A DNA stretch of 7,544 nucleotides, from assembly GCA_000495415.1 (NCBI GenBank), contig AWGX01000429.1, positions 1 through 7,544 on the forward strand, written 5' to 3'. This stretch comes from Smithella sp. ME-1. Lineage in GTDB: Bacteria; Desulfobacterota; Syntrophia; Syntrophales; Smithellaceae. The position numbers and the translations under genes are program-made. Under the pieces are notes generated by a model, which ran no database searches, was not told the origin of the DNA, and saw only the letters and a list, made by a program, of their open reading frames with translations. How positions within the stretch are numbered: position 1 is the first letter of the stretch; each line of letters begins with the position of its first letter. Positions 1-6,096 of this stretch are shown here, in pieces.

Positions 1-184
1 AATATCAATGTTAAGCATAAGCAACTTTTGGAAAAAATTTACATAATAATAAATGAAAAAACTGTCTAGAAGTCAACAAGAATTGTTCCCTTCTTTAGGG
101 AAGTAATTAAAAGAGACATTGCTTGTTCCAGATACTACTATTAAAATCATCAATCAAACCATGCTTTTCAATACATAATATCCC

Positions 185-213
185 TTGACAAGTGAAAATA
201 GCCCTTCTATACT
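185..213 (+). promoter_or_regulatory. Near-consensus sigma70-type promoter
   Basis: A perfect -35 hexamer TTGACA (185-190) is followed by a 17-base spacer and the -10 hexamer TATACT (208-213), which differs from TATAAT at one position. The predicted transcription start is about 219-221, giving an untranslated leader of about 80 nt before the ATG at 300. No extended -10 TG is present. An A/T-rich stretch follows the -10. Because it sits ahead of three tightly spaced co-directional genes, I infer that it drives all of them. A match this close suggests vegetative, fairly strong transcription unless a repressor acts; no obvious operator palindrome overlaps it. Confidence 0.75.
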
Positions 214-245
214 TTTAAAATAATATTAAAAACTAAAATTGACGA

Positions 246-260
246 AAAAAACTGATTTAA
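246..260 (+). repeat. Direct repeat copy 1 (AAAAAACTGATTTAA)
   Basis: The 15-base sequence is identical to 6067-6081. Both copies are followed, after 5 and 6 bases respectively, by GTATTTA (266-272 and 6088-6094). Both lie in the leader of a gene on the same strand. It is AT-rich, so chance is possible, but the two-part match in two leaders is noticeable. Confidence 0.45.
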
Positions 261-290
261 AATTGGTATTTAGACGGCTATTACTAAATA

Positions 291-294
291 GAGG
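291..294 (+). promoter_or_regulatory. Ribosome binding site fixing the start at 300
   Basis: GAGG lies five A residues before the ATG at 300. It supports this start over an earlier-starting overlapping reading frame (ATT/TTG region near 239), which has no comparable site and no protein-family resemblance. Confidence 0.75.
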
Positions 295-299
295 AAAAA

Positions 300-1514
300 A
301 TGAAACAACCCTTGCGCATAGAAGCAGAACCATTGCGGTTAAATTTAAAAACTACTGTTCGTCACGCGTCGGCAAGCAGGAACAAAGGAGAAAGCATTTT
401 CGTTCAAGCGAAAAGAAACAAAAAAACCGGATATGGTGAGGGTTGTCCGCGAGTTTACGTGACCGGAGATGATATTGACGCGAGTCTCGTTTGGATAAAG
501 AAAAATTTTTCTTCAGACAAAGTAAATTTTGTTACTATAGCAGAGCTAAGGCAATGGTCAGAAGATAACGAAAAAGAAATTGATAACTATCCGTCGGCAT
601 GGTGTGCCATAGAGATGGCCATGCTTGATCTTCTTTCCAGAGAGAAGGGTTGTACTGTTGAAAAAATACTGGGACTTGATGATGGCAATCTTTGTGGTCG
701 TTACACGGCTGTATTGGGAGATAATAAGAAAGATGCATATACTATGTTGGCAGGTAAATATTTAAGACGCGGGATTTCTGATTTCAAGATCAAATTAAAC
801 GGTAATTTGGGGAATGATATTGAGAAGCTGAACATTCTTGAGAAATTATCTGCGCAGCATTTAACTGAACCAATTCGCATTCGCCTTGATGCCAATAACT
901 TATGGAAGGATAATTGTGGCGAAGCTATAAAATATACAAAAAAGCTGGGGATTGAACGTATATTTGCAGTAGAAGAGCCTGTGGGTGCGAAAAACGCTGA
1001 AGACATAAGCAAGTTCAGCACTGCAACAGGGCTTCCTGTTATTTTAGATGAAAGTCTTTGTATTGTTGGAGATTTGTCGCTTTATAGAAATATTGCAGGA
1101 AAGTTCATCGCTAATATTAAGGTATCCAAGGTGGGCGGTCTTATAAGAGCTTTAAAAATGATTAAAATGCTAAAAAAAATGCGCTGGCCGATTATTGTCG
1201 GGTGTCATGTCGGCGAAACATCTTTATTAACTAGGGCTGCGTTGGTTGTTTCCGGTGCCGCGGGAAATAGTCTTATTGCACATGAGGGTGCATTTGGAGA
1301 TTATCTGATCGAATGGGAACCGGTAAGCCCAATTCTGAAATTCGGACACCACGGTTTACTGGATTTGAATTCTCCTTACCATATCGAAACAGATCAAGGG
1401 CTTACAGTTGTACCTACAGAAAACTGGGAAATAGGATTTGGTATGCAATGCAGTATGCCGCTTACTAATGACTTGGAAGAAGAAAATTTAGCTTTTATTC
1501 AGAATAGCCATTGA
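300..1514 (+). CDS. Enolase-superfamily enzyme, muconate-lactonizing / dipeptide-epimerase-like
   Basis: 404 residues, cytosolic, no signal peptide. The N-terminal capping domain (about 5-125) includes the GYGEGCPR motif (44-51) followed by YVTG, as in dipeptide-epimerase relatives. The barrel shows the full MLE-subgroup catalytic set: KIK (K163, K165), metal ligands D197 (RLDAN), E225 (VEEP) and D250 (LDES), and the second lysine K274 in NIKVSKVGG; GCHVGETS (301-308) follows. These residues predict Mg-dependent abstraction of an alpha proton, hence epimerisation, racemisation or cycloisomerisation. The DxD motif that binds the substrate amino group in Ala-Glu epimerases is not seen where expected: the region reads HEGAFGDYLIEWEP (328-341). 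The substrate is therefore open. A C-terminal tail of about 30 residues makes it longer than the usual 340-370. It is the first gene of the probable operon, 37 bases before the PilZ gene, with a good ribosome site. Family assignment is firm; the reaction is not. Confidence 0.88.
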   Translation: MKQPLRIEAEPLRLNLKTTVRHASASRNKGESIFVQAKRNKKTGYGEGCPRVYVTGDDIDASLVWIKKNFSSDKVNFVTIAELRQWSEDNEKEIDNYPSAWCAIEMAMLDLLSREKGCTVEKILGLDDGNLCGRYTAVLGDNKKDAYTMLAGKYLRRGISDFKIKLNGNLGNDIEKLNILEKLSAQHLTEPIRIRLDANNLWKDNCGEAIKYTKKLGIERIFAVEEPVGAKNAEDISKFSTATGLPVILDESLCIVGDLSLYRNIAGKFIANIKVSKVGGLIRALKMIKMLKKMRWPIIVGCHVGETSLLTRAALVVSGAAGNSLIAHEGAFGDYLIEWEPVSPILKFGHHGLLDLNSPYHIETDQGLTVVPTENWEIGFGMQCSMPLTNDLEEENLAFIQNSH

Positions 1515-1539
1515 AGTAATAAGATTCATTAGAGGTAAC

Positions 1540-1544
1540 GGAGG
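1540..1544 (+). promoter_or_regulatory. Strong ribosome binding site (GGAGG)
   Basis: GGAGG sits seven bases before the ATG at 1552 and selects this start. A perfect Shine-Dalgarno core in a 37-base gap suggests efficient independent initiation on a shared transcript rather than translational coupling. Confidence 0.8.
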
Positions 1545-1551
1545 TTTTAAA

Positions 1552-3648
1552 ATGTTTAGCTTGGATCAAAATGTAAAACCGATATTCAGGTTGTGTGAAG
1601 ACCTGATTGAACACGACGAAATATCTATTCCCTTGCGTTTTCATAACAAGGAACTTCTTCAAAATCTCGAATCTGCTAAAATTATCAAACAAAAGAAACT
1701 GATTAACCTTTGGAATAGTCATCATTTCACGGATGGCATGGTATACGTGCAACTCAATCATCCTCAATATAATGAAGATATTCTTGTTTGGGCACATCCG
1801 GAACCGTGCAGCAGTGATTCGATGATCTGTCGCTGGCCGGAGGGGACCCGCGGCATTGTGGAAAACGCAGAAATTTTAAATATAATTTTTACCGATGGCC
1901 TTTCGGTATTTCTCATTCCCACCGAACTTAAAGACATTCAAAAAGATTATTTCACCATTAATCTGCCTGAAAAAGGTTATGCATTGGGTCAGCGCCGTGC
2001 GAGGCGTTATCTTTGCCAGGGTATTGAAGTGGAAGTTGTGCAAAGTGGTTTTTGGGCACAAGGGAGGCTTATTGATTTCAGCGCACTGGCCTTCAGTGTT
2101 GAGGTCAGTCCTGAAGAAATCGGGTCTTTTCGCTGGTTTAATGCCGGCTGTCCGTCGACGGTACATCTTTATCGAAACGGGCAGATGATTTTTTCAGCAA
2201 CCTGTGACTGTATACGGCAGACATCCGATCAGGCCATGCGTGATATTGTCTTTGCTCCTACAGTCAGTCAAATTAATCGTTTTCTTAAGAAGAAAACACG
2301 TAATTCACGCGTCGAGGTCAACCCCCGTCCCAATATTAATTTTGATCATCCGGCAACAAGAAAGAAAATTAAACTGGATATCCATGATCTTTCAACATCA
2401 GGTTTCACTGTATATGTATCGGCTGATGAAGATGTCCTGATGGTTGGGATGATTATTCCTGATCTAACAATTAATTATGGTGGAGTTTTAAAAATAGAAT
2501 GTAAAGCTCAGGTTCTTTATCGTCGCGAGGAAGAAAAGGGAAACATCCGCTATGGTTTTGTCATTTTAGATATGGATGTTATGAATTATAATCGCCTCAG
2601 TCATATTATCATTAATATTATTGATCCACATACGCATATTGCCAATGAAGTGGATGTGGATCAGTTATGGAAATTTCTTTTTGAGAGCGGATTTATTTAT
2701 CCTAAAAAATATGATTTGGTTCAAGTTAACCGACATCCCATGAAAGAGATATATCGGAAACTTTATCGCGATAATCCTGAATTCATTGCTCAGATGACCT
2801 ATCAGCGAAACGGTAAGATATACGGACATATCTCAATGATCCATTCCTATGAGCGGACATGGATGATTCATCATCTTGCAGCGACTACCTTGAACAATAA
2901 ACGTACAGGCCTTCAAGTTTTAAAGCAAAGTCTTCGTTATATAGATGGTTTTTATCGTCTTCCTTCTGTCGGAATGGATTATATGATGTTTTATTTCCGT
3001 CCTGAAAATATTTTTCCAGATCATTTTTTCGGTGGTTTTTCCAGGCATCTAAATAATCCAAGTGCCTGTTCACTGGATTTGTTTTCCTACTTTAGTTATC
3101 CGACTGACGGTATTTCTCAACCACTCCCTGCAGAATGGTCGTTGGAACCTTTTATATCATCTGATAGTGATAAATTGGATCATTTCTATATGAATATTTC
3201 CGGTGGTGGACTTTTGCTAAAAGTTCTGCGTCTGGATAAAGAATATAAAGAAACGGAATCTCTATCGCAATTATACTCCAGGTATGGTTTCAAAAGAAGC
3301 TGTCAAAGTTTCTCGTTGAAGTATAAAGGAATGTTAAAAGCTGTGCTCGTTGAAAATCAATCTGATCCTGGCCTTAATTTGTCGGATTTCTTAAATGGCA
3401 TCAAAGTTATTGTCAATGATGAAGTTGGATTACCATGGGAAATACTATCTGCCGCTATTTCCCAATTAGTCGGCCGTTTTGCGATTGACAAAATACCGGT
3501 TCTGGTTTATCCCTCCAGCTACTTAGAGAGTAAGGGTGTTCCTTTTAAGAAGAAATATAATATGTGGATACTTGATGTGTATTATGCAAGAGAGTGTGTT
3601 GAATATATGACGGGTGGTAATGATGGCAAACACGAAACTGCACCTTGA
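1552..3648 (+). CDS. YcgR-like tandem-PilZ protein fused to GNAT-like acyltransferase domains
   Basis: 698 residues, soluble, no membrane segments. Residues about 1-140 resemble the N-terminal barrel of YcgR-type proteins. The first PilZ domain follows (about 145-245): RRARR (148-152) provides RxxxR, and DFSALA (175-180) is the second c-di-GMP motif with its final Gly changed to Ala. The second PilZ domain (about 250-355) has canonical DLSTSG (279-284) and a YGFVILD strand (334-340) but no RxxxR. The C-terminal half looks like two GNAT-fold domains: about 365-520, with NKRTGLQVLKQSL (449-461) where the acetyl-CoA loop would lie, and about 540-685, with GLNLSDFLNG (607-616). These GNAT calls rest on pattern memory and the second is degenerate. 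Expected role: a c-di-GMP-responsive protein, either an acyltransferase switched by the nucleotide or a binding scaffold. It lies 37 bases after the enolase-type gene and 37 before the phosphodiesterase. PilZ call fairly sure; GNAT call moderate; substrate unknown. Confidence 0.8.
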   Translation: MFSLDQNVKPIFRLCEDLIEHDEISIPLRFHNKELLQNLESAKIIKQKKLINLWNSHHFTDGMVYVQLNHPQYNEDILVWAHPEPCSSDSMICRWPEGTRGIVENAEILNIIFTDGLSVFLIPTELKDIQKDYFTINLPEKGYALGQRRARRYLCQGIEVEVVQSGFWAQGRLIDFSALAFSVEVSPEEIGSFRWFNAGCPSTVHLYRNGQMIFSATCDCIRQTSDQAMRDIVFAPTVSQINRFLKKKTRNSRVEVNPRPNINFDHPATRKKIKLDIHDLSTSGFTVYVSADEDVLMVGMIIPDLTINYGGVLKIECKAQVLYRREEEKGNIRYGFVILDMDVMNYNRLSHIIINIIDPHTHIANEVDVDQLWKFLFESGFIYPKKYDLVQVNRHPMKEIYRKLYRDNPEFIAQMTYQRNGKIYGHISMIHSYERTWMIHHLAATTLNNKRTGLQVLKQSLRYIDGFYRLPSVGMDYMMFYFRPENIFPDHFFGGFSRHLNNPSACSLDLFSYFSYPTDGISQPLPAEWSLEPFISSDSDKLDHFYMNISGGGLLLKVLRLDKEYKETESLSQLYSRYGFKRSCQSFSLKYKGMLKAVLVENQSDPGLNLSDFLNGIKVIVNDEVGLPWEILSAAISQLVGRFAIDKIPVLVYPSSYLESKGVPFKKKYNMWILDVYYARECVEYMTGGNDGKHETAP

Positions 3649-3679
3649 TTTCTTCATCCATTTTTCATAGATAATACTT

Positions 3680-3691
3680 GAAGGAATGATG
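3680..3691 (+). promoter_or_regulatory. GAAGGA ribosome site with two adjacent ATG codons
   Basis: GAAGGA (3680-3685) directly abuts ATG 3686, which is followed at once by a second in-frame ATG at 3689. Spacing to the first ATG is too short and spacing to the second is better, so 3689 is the more likely true start. An in-frame TAG at 3668-3670 rules out an upstream start. The difference is one methionine. Confidence 0.6.
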
Positions 3692-6034
3692 GAAGATACC
3701 CCCCTTTACAATAGCCGGATCATCAAAAGTTACGTTGAGTATCTGCGTAGATACATTCCCGATATCGATATCGCTTCCCTTCTAAAATATGCGGATATTG
3801 AAGCCTATCAACTGGAAGATGAAGGTCATTGGTTGACTCAAAGACAGGTTGATCGTTTTCACACAGTCCTTGCCAAGGAAACTAATGATCCGGACATTTC
3901 CAGAAAAGTAGGACGTTTTTCCGCCACTTCCCGCGCCGCCGGAGCATTGGGGCAGTACTTACTGGGATTCATTAACCCCAGAATGGCATACTCTTTTTTA
4001 GAAAAAATTAGTTCTCATCTTAGCAGAGCGGCTGTCTTAAAAACCAAATCCATCGGATCTGATAAAATTCAGGCAAAAGTTGTTTTACAACCGGGAGTAG
4101 TGGAAAAGCCCTATCAATGTCTTAACCGGATGGGTACAATGGAGTCACTGGCAAAACTATTCACCAATAAGTTTGCAAATATAGAGCATCCTGTCTGTAT
4201 TCACAAAGGCGGTGACTGCTGCCTTTATATCATTACATGGGAAAAACACGTTTCCTTTTTCTGGAAGAAAATCCGCAATTATTTTTTGGTCATCGGTTTT
4301 TTAATTTGCATCCTCTCCCTGGTTATTCTTAGGTCCGCTTATTGGGATACACTGGTTTTATCGTTTATGATCATTCTCATGGGTATAACGCTGTATACCG
4401 AACATCTGGAAAAGAAGGAATTGCTTACCAATATCCAGAATCAAGGTGACGCGGCTGATCGCCTGCTGGACCAGATCAATAAGCGATATAATGAGACTCT
4501 GCTGATCCAGGAGATCGGTCAGGCTTCATCCATGATTCTTGATATTGAAAAATTGCTCAAATTTATAATGGAGTCTCTTGAGAAACGACTCGATTTCGAC
4601 CGGGGTATGGTCATGCTTGCCAATAAGCAAAAAGACAGTCTCGTTTACACGGTAGGGTATGGACATAATCCGAGAGATGAAAGTTATCTGAAGAATATTA
4701 AATTTCATCTTGATAATCCTCTTTCCAAAGGGACGGCGGTGGATGTTTTTAGAAAACAAAAACCAGTCCTGATCAATGATGTTTCCGAAATCGAGAGCGA
4801 TCTTTCTGCTAAGAGTCTGGATTTTGTTCGTGCCATGGGTTCTCAAGCTTTTATCTGCGTTCCTATTATTTATAAAGGAGAGTCCATGGGAGTTCTTATT
4901 GTCGATAATGTACAATCAAAGAAACCTCTTAGTCAGACAGATATGAGTCTTTTGATGGGCATTGCTCCGCAGATCGGAATCAGCATCAATAATGCCATTG
5001 CTTATCGAAAAATAAAAGAGAGCGAGGAGCGTTTCCGATCTCTGAGCGAAAATGCGCCGGACATAATTTATACTCTGGGTATCAACGGGGAATTTACTTA
5101 CATCAATCCGGCAATTGAACCGAATTTGGGATACCGGCCTGATGAAATAGTCGGCAAATATTTTGTCGATGTTACTACCAAAGAGGACGTGTCAAAATAT
5201 ATTAGAGCTTTCAAACAGGTCAGGGATCAGAAACAGACTCTTAAAGAAGAGATAGGTATACTTATTCACAAAGATGGTACTGAGCGATACTTCAGTATCA
5301 GTGGCGCGCCGAATTTTGATTCAGAAGGAAATTTTATCGGATTAGTTGGTATATTCAAAAATCTAACCGACATCAGAAGATCGGAAATGGAATTAAAAAG
5401 AAGTTTGGAAAAGCTGCAATTAGCCATGAGCAGTACCATTGACGCTATTTCGATGATTGTTGAATCTAGAGATCCTTACACGGCAGGTCATCAGAGACGA
5501 GTAGCCAAGCTTGCGGTGGCTATTGCCCAGGAGTTAGGGTTGTCGGAAGAAAGAATTGAATTGATTCGCATGGGCGGTCTTATTCACGATATAGGGAAAA
5601 TATATATTCCCGCTTCTATTCTGACAAAACCGTCAAAATTAGGCGATCTTGAATTCGCGATGATGAGATCTCATCCTACCGTAGGATATAAAATATTGAA
5701 TAAAGTTGATTTTATCCCCGTTATTGTTGATATTGTTCATCAACATCACGAAAGAATAGATGGTTCGGGATATCCACTGGGAATTTCCGGTGATGATATA
5801 TTTTTAGAGTCAAAGATTGTTGCTGTAGCAGACACAGTGGAGGCTATGGCGAGCAACAGGCCATACAGACCTGCACGCGGGATCGCATTTGCATTGGAAG
5901 AAATCAGAAAACAGCGTGGTTTCACACTTGACGCTTTAGTTGTAGATGCCTGTCTAAGACTTTTTGAAGAAAAAAGTTTCACTTTCAAGTTGGACAGCGA
6001 AGAAACAACAGATGTCAATGCTTATTGGGTCTAA
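3686..6034 (+). CDS. Membrane-anchored HD-GYP c-di-GMP phosphodiesterase with V4R-like, GAF and PAS domains
   Basis: 782 residues. Residues 1-188 resemble the cytoplasmic V4R/heme-NO-binding-associated sensor class, ending with CIHKGGDCC (171-179) and a YIITW strand. A hairpin of two membrane helices follows (about 198-216 and 220-237) with almost no loop, so both ends should face the cytoplasm. Next come a probable coiled coil (238-275), a GAF domain (about 280-440), a PAS domain (about 445-565, entered by ESEERFRSL and left by TDIRRSE) and the HD-GYP domain (about 585-765). The catalytic set is complete: H602, HDIGK (634-638), H663, HHE (687-689), DGSGYP (692-697) and D716. It should hydrolyse c-di-GMP to pGpG or GMP using a metal pair. 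The neighbouring PilZ gene encodes the likely receptor of its substrate, suggesting a local signalling pair. Input ligands of the sensor domains cannot be read from sequence. HD-GYP call very sure; first domain moderately sure. Confidence 0.93.
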   Translation: MMEDTPLYNSRIIKSYVEYLRRYIPDIDIASLLKYADIEAYQLEDEGHWLTQRQVDRFHTVLAKETNDPDISRKVGRFSATSRAAGALGQYLLGFINPRMAYSFLEKISSHLSRAAVLKTKSIGSDKIQAKVVLQPGVVEKPYQCLNRMGTMESLAKLFTNKFANIEHPVCIHKGGDCCLYIITWEKHVSFFWKKIRNYFLVIGFLICILSLVILRSAYWDTLVLSFMIILMGITLYTEHLEKKELLTNIQNQGDAADRLLDQINKRYNETLLIQEIGQASSMILDIEKLLKFIMESLEKRLDFDRGMVMLANKQKDSLVYTVGYGHNPRDESYLKNIKFHLDNPLSKGTAVDVFRKQKPVLINDVSEIESDLSAKSLDFVRAMGSQAFICVPIIYKGESMGVLIVDNVQSKKPLSQTDMSLLMGIAPQIGISINNAIAYRKIKESEERFRSLSENAPDIIYTLGINGEFTYINPAIEPNLGYRPDEIVGKYFVDVTTKEDVSKYIRAFKQVRDQKQTLKEEIGILIHKDGTERYFSISGAPNFDSEGNFIGLVGIFKNLTDIRRSEMELKRSLEKLQLAMSSTIDAISMIVESRDPYTAGHQRRVAKLAVAIAQELGLSEERIELIRMGGLIHDIGKIYIPASILTKPSKLGDLEFAMMRSHPTVGYKILNKVDFIPVIVDIVHQHHERIDGSGYPLGISGDDIFLESKIVAVADTVEAMASNRPYRPARGIAFALEEIRKQRGFTLDALVVDACLRLFEEKSFTFKLDSEETTDVNAYWV

Positions 6035-6096
6035 CCCCTGTCTTAACAGAAATACCCTATATCCTGAAAAAACTGATTTAATGAAAAGTATTTAAT
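6035..6096 (+). other. Short intergenic gap before the ligase gene
   Basis: 62 bases. It contains CTGT/ACAG (6038-6041 with 6046-6049), a four-base stem too weak for a terminator, and the 15-base sequence shared with the leader of the first gene (6067-6081). No good -35/-10 pair and no strong Shine-Dalgarno is visible; GAAAAG (6083-6088) is the nearest purine run before the ATG at 6097. A four-codon frame ATG-AAA-AGT-ATT-TAA (6081-6095) ends one base before the ligase start. Co-transcription with the preceding gene is therefore possible but unproven. Confidence 0.5.
6067..6081 (+). repeat. Direct repeat copy 2 (AAAAAACTGATTTAA)
   Basis: Second copy of the 15-base leader sequence at 246-260, here 15 bases before the ligase ATG; the companion GTATTTA (6088-6094) nearly touches the start codon. 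A shorter relative, GAAAAAACTG, lies at 55-64. Function unknown: it could be an A-rich translation enhancer, a regulator site or coincidence. Confidence 0.45.

Larger units (their letters stand above)
1..299. other. AT-rich intergenic leader upstream of the operon
   Basis: No convincing coding region was found on either strand. The stretch is very rich in A and T. It holds a strong promoter (185-213), a small 6-bp inverted repeat (TTCCCT 86-91 with AGGGAA 97-102, loop of 5) without a T-tract, and A-rich motifs (GAAAAAACTG at 55-64 and a longer related form at 246-260, which recurs before the last gene). The likely transcript leader, from about 220 to 299, is about 80 nt. No riboswitch or leader-peptide structure was recognised. 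The gene to the left lies outside the window, so its orientation is unknown. Confidence 0.7.

Noticed and set aside
86..102. Inverted repeat TTCCCT / AGGGAA as a terminator or operator
   Set aside because: Only six pairs, half of them A-T, with no T-tract on either side; not enough to call a terminator, and it lies well upstream of the promoter.
119..147. Second promoter candidate: TTGCTT, 17 bases, TAAAAT
   Set aside because: The -35 matches only the TTG half of consensus, and the downstream promoter at 185-213 is far better; such matches are frequent in AT-rich DNA.
239..439. 66-codon + strand reading frame overlapping the start of the enolase-type gene
   Set aside because: Lysine/arginine-rich translation with no family resemblance, overlapping a clearly conserved gene in another frame.
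4526..4915. 129-codon minus-strand frame inside the phosphodiesterase gene
   Set aside because: It lies opposite the GAF domain, whose + strand translation is clearly conserved in pattern; the antisense product shows no domain.
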